Shown here piece after piece: positions 1-6,999 of a stretch of 9,940 nucleotides of DNA. The position numbers and the translations under genes are program-made. The stretch's first letter is position 1. Each line of letters begins with the position of its first letter. This stretch comes from Angelakisella sp. (GTDB lineage: Bacteria > Bacillota > Clostridia > Oscillospirales > Ruminococcaceae): assembly GCA_020025195.1 (NCBI GenBank), contig JAHHSN010000043.1, positions 1-9,940 on the forward strand, given 5' to 3'. A model generated the notes under the pieces. That model saw only the letters and a program-made list of their open reading frames with translations, was not told where the DNA came from and did no database searches.

Positions 1-273
1 CCAGTAAATATCCGCTGCGTATCCAAGCTGGAACAAAAGCAAAAAAAATCTCCCGGTATGATACAGGAACACGAAAAAGTTGCACTCCTGCCGGGTCCAC
101 CGGTACAGTCCGATCTGCTCGACCAGCACGAGCACGAACCCGGACAGTGATAACAGCAGACGGAACGTAAAGCTCCTGTCCTGCCATAACCGGGCCGGAA
201 ATATGGACATCACCATTCCGATCAACGAAACGATCACACTGAAGATGGTTTCTCTTTTGCTGAGCTTCTTCAT
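1..273 (-). CDS. Small membrane protein, partial (runs off left edge), paralogue of the upstream neighbour
   Basis: Translating the minus strand from the ATG at 273-271 gives 91 codons with no stop up to base 1, so the gene continues outside the window. It begins MKKLSKRET. It has a hydrophobic segment at about residues 10-29, a second at about 37-56, and a third beginning at about 74, so it is probably a three-helix inner-membrane protein. An AAAGGAG ribosome binding site lies at 284-290, 10 nt before the start. The protein aligns without gaps to the product of 323-592, with about 38 identities in about 86 positions. The strongest block is TRQECNFFVFLYHTG at about residues 62-76. The two genes are 49 nt apart in the same orientation, so they are probably co-transcribed. 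I do not recognise the family. The coding call rests mainly on the paralogy, which random open frames would not show. Confidence 0.75.
   Translation of the reverse strand, partial: MKKLSKRETIFSVIVSLIGMVMSIFPARLWQDRSFTFRLLLSLSGFVLVLVEQIGLYRWTRQECNFFVFLYHTGRFFLLLFQLGYAADIYW
53..70. repeat. Direct repeat copy 1 of an 18-bp identity within the paralogous gene pair
   Basis: The plus-strand bases CCGGTATGATACAGGAAC occur here and again, exactly, at 372-389. Both copies encode part of the FLYHTG block of the two membrane proteins in the same frame. This is nucleotide-level evidence that the genes are duplicates. It is not an independent mobile repeat. Confidence 0.8.
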
Positions 274-322
274 ACGGCTGTCTCTCCTTTCTTTTCTTCT
301 GCTCTCCCGCGGCAGGGCATCT

Positions 323-592
323 TTACAACAGCATATGAACGTAGAGCTGAGCCAGGAGCACAAAAACGGCGCCGGTATGATACAGGAACGCAAAAAAACT
401 ACATTCCCGCCGGGTGCGAAAGTAAAGAAAGATCACCATAATGAGCACGATGCCGACCCCTGCGAGGAGCCAAAACAGGTCGAAGCCCATGCTTTTTCTC
501 GGCCACAGTCCGAGCGGGACCGCGGAAATGAGGATAGCCAGCACCTCAATAATCAGTGTCCATCGGGATTCTGCTTTGGTCAGTTTTTTCAT
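323..592 (-). CDS. Small three-helix membrane protein of unknown function
   Basis: This is an 89-residue protein starting MKKLTKAES. The frame is open up to 637, but I prefer the internal ATG at 592-590: an AAGGAGG ribosome binding site sits about 11 nt upstream (603-609) and the MKKL start matches that of the downstream paralogue. Hydrophobic segments at about 12-30, 38-57 and 74-89 predict three membrane helices. Between helices 2 and 3 is a conserved block, TRRECSFFAFLYHTG, with one cysteine that both paralogues share. No catalytic motif is visible and I cannot assign a function. No clear sigma-A promoter was found in the 250 bases upstream; the best -35 (TTGAAC) has no well-spaced -10. 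The gene and its neighbour most likely arose by tandem duplication. Confidence 0.8.
   Translation of the reverse strand: MKKLTKAESRWTLIIEVLAILISAVPLGLWPRKSMGFDLFWLLAGVGIVLIMVIFLYFRTRRECSFFAFLYHTGAVFVLLAQLYVHMLL
372..389. repeat. Direct repeat copy 2 of the 18-bp identity
   Basis: Exact second copy of the 18-bp sequence at 53-70, offset by 319 bp, encoding the same FLYHTG block in the neighbouring paralogue. Confidence 0.8.
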
Positions 593-784
593 GCGGCAGA
601 AGCCTCCTTCCTTCTTATACTCATAGTAACACACCATCCGTTCAAATTGTTACCTTAAATTTCATAATTCTCCCTTTTTCACAAGGAAGCGGCCGCCGCC
701 CTATGCAAAAGGCGAAGGCGCCGGGCCGGTGCTGGGCTTCGCCCCGCGAAAGCGCCGAAAATTGGGCATCGCACCCCTGGAAAA

Positions 785-825
785 GCCGAAACGGCATGAC
801 CCCCGAAAGGGCCACGCCGTTTTTT
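785..825 (-). terminator. Intrinsic terminator-like hairpin after the sufCB unit
   Basis: Bases 789-802 pair with 809-822 around a 6-nt loop. Read on the minus strand the stem is continuous: two positions are G-U wobbles, which are A-C mismatches on the plus strand. The asymmetry argues that the minus-strand RNA is the functional one. The stem ends in GCCGTTTT, so the U-tract is modest. It lies about 20 nt past the stop codon of the 842-2416 gene. The rest of 659-841 holds GC-rich sequence with no gene I can support. Confidence 0.6.
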
Positions 826-841
826 GATATTCGCCTCTGGG

Positions 842-2416
842 TTATTCCCCGCCTTCAATTTCCGCGGGATGCTCCCGCTCTGAGAGATCGCCCGCGAGGA
901 CAATGGGCGGCGGGGCCTCCCCCCGAAAGACCGGCTGCCACTCCACCCGCTCCTGCGGCTGGAAGGTCACCGAGGAGCAGACCGTCTGCTGCTCCGGCAC
1001 CACGCCCCCGACCAAAACCGCCGTGGGGCCGTCCGCTCCGCCGATGATGCCCATCACGACGGTGCTTTCCGCCTGCGGCTCCAGACTGTATTTTCCCGCG
1101 AGGGCGTCCCTCTCGGGCGAAGGCGCCGGGCGGCGCCGGGCGGCCTCCGGCCGTCGGCAGTCCTGCAGCGAAAAGCGCTCCCCCGAAAGAGGCGGGGTGA
1201 CCGCATAGGTCATCATGGTAAAATGCCGCGGAAAGAGGAACTCCCCGTCCCGGAAGTGCTCCTCCGGGAGCTCCTGCGGGAGCAGCTCCCCCGCCCGCAG
1301 GGTATGGCATATTCCGGTCACCGGGTCGGAAAAGGAGACCTCCTCCCCCGCCGCAAGGGAAAAGCGCTCCCCCACCAGCGTCCGCGCCCGCTCCTGCAGG
1401 GTGAGGCACCACTCCTTGAGCTTGGGCCGGCGCTTGGTCGCCCAGCGGAAGGCCACCCGGGTGATGCTGCAGCACCACGACCCGAGCTCCAGCCCATAGT
1501 GGAGAAGGGCCGCTTCGGCCTCCCGCTCCGGGGCGGCAAAGCCCTCCTCCGGGGGCGTATAAATGATGGTGCAGGAGTGCTCCTCCCGGAGCCGCTTCCC
1601 GTTCACCGTAAGGGTCATTTCTCCCGGGAAGGAAAGGGGTTCCTCCTCCTGAAGCGCGCGCTCCTCCGCCGGGGAGCCGTTCTCCCGGGCAAGGCGTTCT
1701 CCGCGCTCCTCATAGCTCCGCATCTTCTCCTGCGGGACCATAAGAATGAGATCCATGAGGAGCCCCTGCGCAGTAAGATAAAAGGAAGGAATGAGTCCCC
1801 AGGCGCCCGCCGCCGTCTGAAAACTGCGGTTGATCCGCACCTCCTCGGCGGCCCGCCCGCGGTTGTGCCAGAAGTCCCCCTCAAAGGTGACCTTCCAGTC
1901 CCCCAAGGGAAGCTCGGGGTTCAGCTCCGTGTCATAGAAGTCCTCGGTATAGGAAAGGCGGCCCGCATCGAACCCCTCCCGCAGACGGAAAAGGTAGGCA
2001 TAGGGCTCCTCCATGGGGGTAAGGGAAAAGCGTTCCCTTATTTCGGCAAGGACAGCACACTGCTCCTCGGTAGGCGGATTTTCCCGCAGGAAGCAGGCAA
2101 ACTCCGCCTCGTTCCACTGCCACGCCTGGTCCAGCGCCGCCACGTCCCCCACAGCCAGAAGAAGCCGCAGAAAGTCCTCAAAATTTTCGGCAATGGGATG
2201 AACATAGTCCGGGTAGGTGTTCATGGGAGAGACGGCAAACACCATCTCCCCAAAGCCCCGCACCCGGCAGAAATGGATGCCGTCCACCCCCGCCCAGCCA
2301 AAGACAGAAGCACCCCTTGGAGTGCAGAAGTAGGGGGAGTTGTCCTCCCGCTTTTCCACGCCCAAGGGGGCAAGGTCGAGGCCGCTTTTCTTAAATTTCG
2401 CAAAGGAAAGAGACAA
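842..2416 (-). CDS. Uncharacterised 524-residue protein with a GIIGGADGPTA decarboxylase-beta-like motif
   Basis: The frame is open upstream to 2716, but that part lies inside sufB. I place the start at the TTG at 2416-2414, because AGGAGGT at 2424-2430 sits 7 nt before it, 19 bp after the sufB stop. The protein starts MSLSFAKFKKSGLDLAPLG. An N-terminal region of about 165 residues has the segments FGWAGVDGIHFC (39-50) and RGFGEMVFAVSPMN (53-66), then a Glu- and aromatic-rich stretch with YTEDFYD (156-162). I have the impression of seeing this N-terminal pattern in unnamed clostridial proteins, but I cannot give it a family name. Residues 456-466 read GIIGGADGPTA, a signature otherwise typical of the beta subunits of Na+-translocating decarboxylases (OadB type). 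Here there are no membrane helices around it, and a Pro/Glu-rich tail follows. It is co-transcribed with sufC and sufB. Function unknown; no signal peptide is evident. Confidence 0.85.
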   Translation of the reverse strand: MSLSFAKFKKSGLDLAPLGVEKREDNSPYFCTPRGASVFGWAGVDGIHFCRVRGFGEMVFAVSPMNTYPDYVHPIAENFEDFLRLLLAVGDVAALDQAWQWNEAEFACFLRENPPTEEQCAVLAEIRERFSLTPMEEPYAYLFRLREGFDAGRLSYTEDFYDTELNPELPLGDWKVTFEGDFWHNRGRAAEEVRINRSFQTAAGAWGLIPSFYLTAQGLLMDLILMVPQEKMRSYEERGERLARENGSPAEERALQEEEPLSFPGEMTLTVNGKRLREEHSCTIIYTPPEEGFAAPEREAEAALLHYGLELGSWCCSITRVAFRWATKRRPKLKEWCLTLQERARTLVGERFSLAAGEEVSFSDPVTGICHTLRAGELLPQELPEEHFRDGEFLFPRHFTMMTYAVTPPLSGERFSLQDCRRPEAARRRPAPSPERDALAGKYSLEPQAESTVVMGIIGGADGPTAVLVGGVVPEQQTVCSSVTFQPQERVEWQPVFRGEAPPPIVLAGDLSEREHPAEIEGGE

Positions 2417-2435
2417 AGCCGGTACCTCCTGTCGA

Positions 2436-3362
2436 TCAGGCCAAAAAGCCTTCGATGATTTTTTGTTCCGCTTCCTCCTCCGTGAGGCCCAGCGTGCGGA
2501 GCTTGAGGATCTGGTCGCTCGCGATCTTGCCGATGGCGGCCTCATGGATGAGCGACGCTTCCGCGTTGCGGGCAAAAAGACGGGGGGACGCATCCACCAC
2601 CGCTTCTCCCGCGATGATGGCGTCGCACTCGGAGTGCCCGGTGCAGGCGGCGTTTCCGATGATGGTGGATTCATAATTCTGGTAGGAGTGATCCTTGGCC
2701 ACCGACCGGGAAACAATATCCACGCCGGCGCCTTCTCCCGCGAGATCCACCTCGAAGAAGGTCTCGACGCGCTCCTCGTTCTCGGTATAGAGCCGCTCGC
2801 TGATGATGAGCTTCGCGTTCTCCATGAGCTTGGCGGTCGTCTCCCGGACGGCGTGCTGTACGCCGCCGATCTGGGTGGTGTCCATCTCCAGAAGGGAATC
2901 CTTTTCGAGGGTCACCTCGGTGACCGGGTCGATGGCGCGGACGCCGGTCCCCTTGCCGGTCCCGACGTGTTTTTCCAGATATTTGACCCGGGCGCCCTCC
3001 CCCACAAAGAAGCGGTGGATGCCGTTATGCCGGGCTTCCTCCTCGTCATCGGTATGCACGCCGCAGCCCGCCACAATGAGGACGTCGGCATTTTCACCGA
3101 TGTGAAAGTCATTATAAACAAGGTCGTCCACCCCGCCCTTCGTTACACAGGCAGGAATGTAGACAGTCTCCCCTTTGGTATTGGGATTCACATAGATATC
3201 CACGCCGGGAAGATTGGTTTTCGGCTCGATGCGGATGTTTTCGCTGTTCTGCCGGCCGGTGCATTCGCCGTTCTCCCGGATGTTATAGGCACCGGTAAAG
3301 CTCCCCTTAAAGTCCGAAACGATCTCCAGAAGCTTTTTGGTAATGTCGCCGAGATTATTCAT
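2436..3362 (-). CDS. sufB: SufB/SufD-type Fe-S cluster scaffold subunit, short (SUF-like minimal system)
   Basis: This 308-residue SufBD-core protein is shorter than E. coli SufB (about 495). It pairs with the SufC-like ATPase to assemble Fe-S clusters in the cytoplasm. The C-terminal half carries the family's right-handed beta-helix pattern. Cys246 in HSECDAIIAG aligns with the catalytic C405 of E. coli SufB (TQCDSMLIG). The LIHEAAIGKI segment with H273-E274 aligns with the HEA..KI segment of SufB. The ending TEEEAEQKIIEGFL is also typical. Other cysteines are at 34, 72, 100 and 240. The start codon overlaps the sufC stop by 8 nt, implying translational coupling. There is no separate sufD, sufS or sufU here, consistent with a two-gene SufC2B2-type system described for archaea and clostridia. 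Whether the partner is a homodimer is inference. Confidence 0.93.
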   Translation of the reverse strand: MNNLGDITKKLLEIVSDFKGSFTGAYNIRENGECTGRQNSENIRIEPKTNLPGVDIYVNPNTKGETVYIPACVTKGGVDDLVYNDFHIGENADVLIVAGCGVHTDDEEEARHNGIHRFFVGEGARVKYLEKHVGTGKGTGVRAIDPVTEVTLEKDSLLEMDTTQIGGVQHAVRETTAKLMENAKLIISERLYTENEERVETFFEVDLAGEGAGVDIVSRSVAKDHSYQNYESTIIGNAACTGHSECDAIIAGEAVVDASPRLFARNAEASLIHEAAIGKIASDQILKLRTLGLTEEEAEQKIIEGFLA

Positions 3363-4086
3363 GGAAAAGCTCCTTTCTGTTGCAGCAGGTCTGTTCAGGG
3401 GCTTCCGCCTCCAGCATCTTCTTAATCATCTCTTTCCCGGGGCCGCGGTCCACGATCCGGCCATCCGCAATGAGGATGATCTCGTCCGCGATCTCTAAGA
3501 TCCGCTCCTGATGGGAGATGATGACAAGCGTCCCCTTAAGGTCGCGCCGCATCTCCTCAAAGACCCCGATAAGGTTCTGGAAGCTCCAGAGGTCGATGCC
3601 CGCCTCCGGCTCGTCAAACACCGAGAGCTTGGTATGCCGCGCCAGCACCGAGGCAATCTCGATACGCTTCATTTCTCCGCCCGAAAGAGTGGAGTCGATC
3701 TCCCGCCCGAGGTAGTCCTTGGCGCAGAGTCCCACCTTCTGCAGGATGGCGCAGAGCCCGTCCTTGTGGAGCTTTTCTCCCGCCGCCGTCTCAATGAGCT
3801 GCCGGACGGTGATCCCCTTGAAACGCACCGGCTGCTGAAAGGCAAAGCTGATGCCCCGGCGGGCACGCTCGGTGACGTCAAGGCCGGTAATGTCCTCACC
3901 GCCGAGCAGGATTCTCCCCTGTTCCGGGGTCTCGATCCCCGCGATGACCCGGGCCAGCGTCGTTTTGCCGCCGCCGTTGGGGCCGGTGATCGCCACCAGC
4001 TTCCCCTCCGGGATGGTGAGGTCTATATCATTGAGGACGGTCTTTCCGTCTGCCGCCGTCCAGCGGATCCCTTCTAATGTGAGCAT
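3355..4086 (-). CDS. sufC: SufC-like ABC ATPase of Fe-S cluster assembly
   Basis: This 243-residue ABC-class ATPase powers the Fe-S scaffold encoded next to it. It shows Walker A GPNGGGKTT (35-43), a Q-loop at FQQP (83-86), the signature LSGGE (134-138) followed by MKRIEIA as in SufC proteins, Walker B LSVFDEP with E161 (154-161), and H-loop His192. There is no membrane domain gene nearby, so it is not a transporter ATPase. The ATG at 4086 has an AGGAG site 7 nt upstream (4094-4098). The C-terminal tail contains a CC pair (234-235) just before the overlap with sufB. It is the first gene of the unit and sits behind a strong -10 element. Confidence 0.94.
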   Translation of the reverse strand: MLTLEGIRWTAADGKTVLNDIDLTIPEGKLVAITGPNGGGKTTLARVIAGIETPEQGRILLGGEDITGLDVTERARRGISFAFQQPVRFKGITVRQLIETAAGEKLHKDGLCAILQKVGLCAKDYLGREIDSTLSGGEMKRIEIASVLARHTKLSVFDEPEAGIDLWSFQNLIGVFEEMRRDLKGTLVIISHQERILEIADEIILIADGRIVDRGPGKEMIKKMLEAEAPEQTCCNRKELFHE

Positions 4087-4115
4087 TCCGATACTCCTCT
4101 TTATCTATTGTGATT

Positions 4116-4148
4116 CGGCGTTCGCCGCCATGGGGACCTTGGCTCCCC
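4116..4148 (-). other. Two small inverted repeats in the sufC 5' leader
   Basis: Between the promoter and the ribosome binding site of sufC are two adjacent inverted repeats: CGGC-GTTC-GCCG at 4116-4127 and GGGGA-N7-TCCCC at 4132-4148. Neither is followed by a U-tract, so they are not terminators. They could be RNA hairpins or a protein site just downstream of the start of transcription. I recognise no known element such as an Rrf2/IscR box. Confidence 0.4.
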
Positions 4149-4159
4149 GCTGACTTTAT

Positions 4160-4206
4160 ATTATACCATTTTTGTGAAAAAAAAGCATTGCCCAATTAAA
4201 ATTTTA
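4160..4206 (-). promoter_or_regulatory. Promoter of the sufC-sufB unit
   Basis: On the minus strand a perfect TATAAT lies at 4165-4160, preceded by TG at the extended -10 position (TGGTATAAT). No good -35 is seen at 17-18 nt; a run of eight T sits there instead. A 10-bp palindrome TAAAATTTTA at 4197-4206, about 32 bp upstream of the -10, could act as an AT-rich UP element or an operator. The predicted transcript starts at about 4153, leaving a leader of about 67 nt. Confidence is high for the -10 and low for the flanking elements. Confidence 0.7.
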
Positions 4207-4271
4207 GAAGTTTCTCCGCCTTTTCTTGCGAACATTCTGCTTTTTTCCAAGCATTTTGGACCAAAAACGCC

Positions 4272-4316
4272 AAAACCCCCTCCGCTTTTCCCTAAAGGAA
4301 AGGGGGCGGAGAGGGC
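4272..4316 (-). terminator. Intrinsic terminator of the hyd operon
   Basis: Bases 4276-4285 pair with 4306-4315 (10 bp). The pairing is complete on the minus strand, with one G-U that becomes C-A on the plus strand. An inner 5-bp TTTCC/GGAAA stem adds to it. On the minus strand TTTT follows, then GGCG and TTTTT. It begins 6 nt after the hydF stop codon, separating the hyd unit from the sufC promoter. T-runs on both flanks would also allow some plus-strand action, but no plus-strand gene approaches it. Confidence 0.85.
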
Positions 4317-4321
4317 TTTTT

Positions 4322-5536
4322 CTATTCTTCCTGTTCCGTAAGGAGGCTTCTGGCCCCGGGGAACAGTGCAAGGCTTCGCTCCAGAACGCCGTGCATCCGG
4401 GCGATGGCAACGCCGTAATTGACCACCGGCACATCCGCCGCTGCCGCCGCGCGGACCCGGCGCTTCAGCTCCTTTTCCGGGAGCATACAGCCTCCGCAGT
4501 GCACCACCAGACGGTAGGGGGTGAGATCCTCGGGGAAGTCTCCGCCGGAGGTCACCTCAAAAATCGGCTCCGAATGGGAAAATGCCCGGATCCACGCAGG
4601 GATCTTTTCGCTGCCGATGTCCCCGCACTGACGGTGGTGGGTGCAGCCCTCCGAAATGAGGACACGGTCGCCGTCTTTAAGGCGGGAGAGCGCCGCCGCG
4701 CCCCGCACCTGCTCCATAAGCTCCCCCTTATAACGGGCAAGAAGGATGGAAAAGGAAGTGAGGGGCACCTCGGGGGGCAGTATGGCCGCCACCTTGCCGA
4801 AAACCTGACTGTCGGTGATGACGAGGTCGGGCGGGGCGGAGAGCCGGGCGAGGGTCTCGGGAAGCTCGGTCTCCTTGGCAACAAGCGCCATGGAACCGGA
4901 ATCCAGAATATCCCTGAGGGTCATCTGCTGCGGGAGGATGAGCCGTCCCTTGGGCGCCGACCGGTCAATGGGAGTCACCATGACCACCAGCTGTCCGGGG
5001 CCAAGGAGATCCCCGACGATATGCCGTTCCGCGGTTTCCCGGCGGGCAAGGGCGCCGAGGCGCTCCTTGAGTGTCCAGACATTCTCCCCGGTCCGGGCGC
5101 TCACATAAAGGCTCTCCCCGGGAAGCGTCTCCCTTTCCGGAAGGGCGTCCGCCTTATTATAAGCAATAAGGTAAGGCGTCCCCTCCTCCTTAAAGCGGGC
5201 CACCAGCTCCCGGTCGGGCGCTCTCAGTCCCGCGAGGGCGTCCACCACCAGAACGGCGGCGTCCACCTGTGCAAGAACACGCCGCGCCTTTTGGACGCGC
5301 TTTTCTCCCAGCGCGCCCTCATCGTCCAGTCCCGGGGTATCAATGATGACCACCGGTCCCAGGGGAAGAAGCTCCATCGCCTTTCGCACGGGGTCGGTGG
5401 TGGTTCCCTTCACCTCGGAAACCACCGACAGCTCCTGCCCGGTGACGGCGTTCACAAGGCTCGACTTTCCGGCGTTGCGCATCCCGAAAAAGCCGATCTG
5501 CACCCGCTCGGCGGAAACAGTTTCGTTAAGACCCAT
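4322..5536 (-). CDS. hydF: [FeFe] hydrogenase H-cluster maturation GTPase HydF
   Basis: This 404-residue protein is a scaffold and carrier that receives the 2Fe subcluster built by HydE and HydG and delivers it to apo-hydrogenase. The GTPase domain shows G1 GMRNAGKSS (18-26), G2 in GTTTDP (44-49), G3 DTPG (66-69), G4 NKAD (127-130) and G5 SAR (146-148). The C-terminal Fe-S domain has the HydF motif CxHx(45)HCxxC: C298, H300, H346, C347 and C350. Length and domain order are normal, so the protein looks functional. The ATG at 5536 has a GGAG site about 8 nt upstream that abuts the hydG stop, with a gap of only 14 bp. It is the last gene of the operon. Confidence 0.97.
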   Translation of the reverse strand: MGLNETVSAERVQIGFFGMRNAGKSSLVNAVTGQELSVVSEVKGTTTDPVRKAMELLPLGPVVIIDTPGLDDEGALGEKRVQKARRVLAQVDAAVLVVDALAGLRAPDRELVARFKEEGTPYLIAYNKADALPERETLPGESLYVSARTGENVWTLKERLGALARRETAERHIVGDLLGPGQLVVMVTPIDRSAPKGRLILPQQMTLRDILDSGSMALVAKETELPETLARLSAPPDLVITDSQVFGKVAAILPPEVPLTSFSILLARYKGELMEQVRGAAALSRLKDGDRVLISEGCTHHRQCGDIGSEKIPAWIRAFSHSEPIFEVTSGGDFPEDLTPYRLVVHCGGCMLPEKELKRRVRAAAAADVPVVNYGVAIARMHGVLERSLALFPGARSLLTEQEE

Positions 5537-5550
5537 ACCGGTCTCTCCTT

Positions 5551-6999
5551 TCAGAACCGGAAGTCCCGGCGGTTGGAACTGCGGATCGCTTCAATATTCT
5601 CCCGGGCGATGGACTGCGTCTTGGGGTTCGGGATTTTCAGAAGCTCCCGCTCGATCAGCTCATAGCCCTTTTTCTTTGTCTCCGGGGAGGCGTAGTCCTC
5701 CAGATACTCGGCGAGGGTCATGAGCGCGTTCGGCTGGCAGCAGTTGAGGATCTGCCCGTTCTTGCAGAGGCTCATAAAGCGGTCGCCCGTCCGTCCCTCC
5801 CGGTAGCAGGCGGTGCAGAAGGAGGGGATTTGTCCGTTATCCATGAGCCAGCTCACCACCTCGTCCACCGTCCGCTGGTCGGAGACGTCAAACTGCTCGG
5901 AATCGTGGGGACGGTTCGTTTCGGTATAGCCGCCCACCGAAGTGCGGGAGGCGCCGCTCGTCTGGGAGATGCCGAGGCGCAGCACCTTGGTGCGGACCTC
6001 CTCGCTTTCCCGTGTGGAGATGATCATGCCGGTATAGGGCACCGCGATGCGGATGCACGCCACGATGTGCTCGAAGATGTCATCACTGATGCCGTTATCG
6101 AACTGGGTGGGGTCGATGTCATCGGCTTTTTTGAGACGCGGCACACTGATGGTGTGAGGGCCGACGCCGTGCACCGCCTCCAGATGCTCCGCGTGCATGA
6201 GGAGTCCTGCGAACTCATAGCGGTATTTATCCAGCCCAAAGAGCACGCCGAGACCCACATCGTCGATGCCGCCCTCCATAGCGCGGTCCATCGCCTCGGT
6301 GTGGTAAGCATAGTCATGCTTGGGGCCGGTGGGGTGGAGCGTTTCGTAGCTTTCCTTGTGGTAGGTCTCCTGAAAGAGGATATAGGTGCCGATGCCCACC
6401 TCTTTGAGCTTCCGGTAATTTTCCACCGTCGTGGCGGCAATGTTGACATTGACTCTGCGGATATCGCCGTTTTTGTGGTGGACGCCGTAAATGGTTTTGA
6501 TGCTCTCCAGCACATATTCGATGGGGCAGTTGACGGGGTCCTCCCCGGTCTCAAGGGCAAGGCGCTTGTGTCCCATATCCTGAAGGGCGATGACCTCCGC
6601 ACGAATTTCCTCCTGCGTCAGCTTTTTGCGGGCGATGTGCTTATTTTTGAGGTGATAGGGGCAGTAAAGGCAGCCGTTCACGCAGTAATTGGAAAGATAG
6701 AGCGGCGCAAAGAGGACGATGCGGTTGCCGTAGAAGGCCAGCTTGATTTCCTCCGCCACCTTGTACATTTCCTCGATCTTCTCCGGGATCTCACAGGCCA
6801 GAAGCACCGAAGCCTCCCGGTGGGTAAGGCCCGCGCAGTGATAGCCGTTTCCGACCTTCTTGGGACGGGCCTTCTCCAGAAGCTCGTCGATCAGCTCGAT
6901 GTTGTTTTTGTTCTTCTCCGCGTAGGCCAGCGTCTCGCGGATTTCCTCGTCGCTGATGAATTCCTCGGCAATGAGGGATTTGGGATTATAGGCTGCCAT
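5551..6999 (-). CDS. hydG: [FeFe] hydrogenase maturation radical SAM tyrosine lyase HydG
   Basis: This 482-residue enzyme cleaves tyrosine with S-adenosylmethionine to give CO and cyanide, loaded on an Fe(Cys) synthon for the hydrogenase 2Fe subcluster. The radical-SAM cluster motif is C106-x3-C110-x2-C113 (SNYCVNGCLYCPYH). The C-terminal auxiliary cluster motif CX2CX22C, specific to HydG versus the related tyrosine lyase ThiH, is present as C395, C398 and C421. The family segments ETGEDP and FQETYH are also visible. Its start overlaps the end of hydE by 14 nt, implying coupled translation. All key residues are intact and the length is typical. Confidence 0.97.
   Translation of the reverse strand: MAAYNPKSLIAEEFISDEEIRETLAYAEKNKNNIELIDELLEKARPKKVGNGYHCAGLTHREASVLLACEIPEKIEEMYKVAEEIKLAFYGNRIVLFAPLYLSNYCVNGCLYCPYHLKNKHIARKKLTQEEIRAEVIALQDMGHKRLALETGEDPVNCPIEYVLESIKTIYGVHHKNGDIRRVNVNIAATTVENYRKLKEVGIGTYILFQETYHKESYETLHPTGPKHDYAYHTEAMDRAMEGGIDDVGLGVLFGLDKYRYEFAGLLMHAEHLEAVHGVGPHTISVPRLKKADDIDPTQFDNGISDDIFEHIVACIRIAVPYTGMIISTRESEEVRTKVLRLGISQTSGASRTSVGGYTETNRPHDSEQFDVSDQRTVDEVVSWLMDNGQIPSFCTACYREGRTGDRFMSLCKNGQILNCCQPNALMTLAEYLEDYASPETKKKGYELIERELLKIPNPKTQSIARENIEAIRSSNRRDFRF

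Noticed and set aside
80..658. Long plus-strand open frame across the left region
   Set aside because: It is antisense to the two paralogous membrane genes, has no good ribosome binding site, and its product is low in recognisable pattern, while the minus-strand frames are mutually homologous.
711..725. 15-bp sequence GGCGAAGGCGCCGGG repeated at 1116-1130
   Set aside because: An exact repeat, but short and in low-complexity GC-rich sequence, with one copy in coding DNA and no symmetry or third copy to suggest a mobile or regulatory repeat.
1223..2458. 411-codon plus-strand open frame, and similar long plus-strand frames at 2340-3425, 4226-5665, 5830-7026 and 7070-8095
   Set aside because: All are shadows of GC-rich minus-strand genes with clear family motifs; none shows a ribosome binding site or motif of its own.
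2417..2716. Upstream extension of the 842-2416 gene to an ATG at 2716
   Set aside because: The extension lies inside sufB in another frame and is rich in Arg/Ser/Pro typical of an off-frame reading; the TTG at 2416 has a perfect ribosome binding site.
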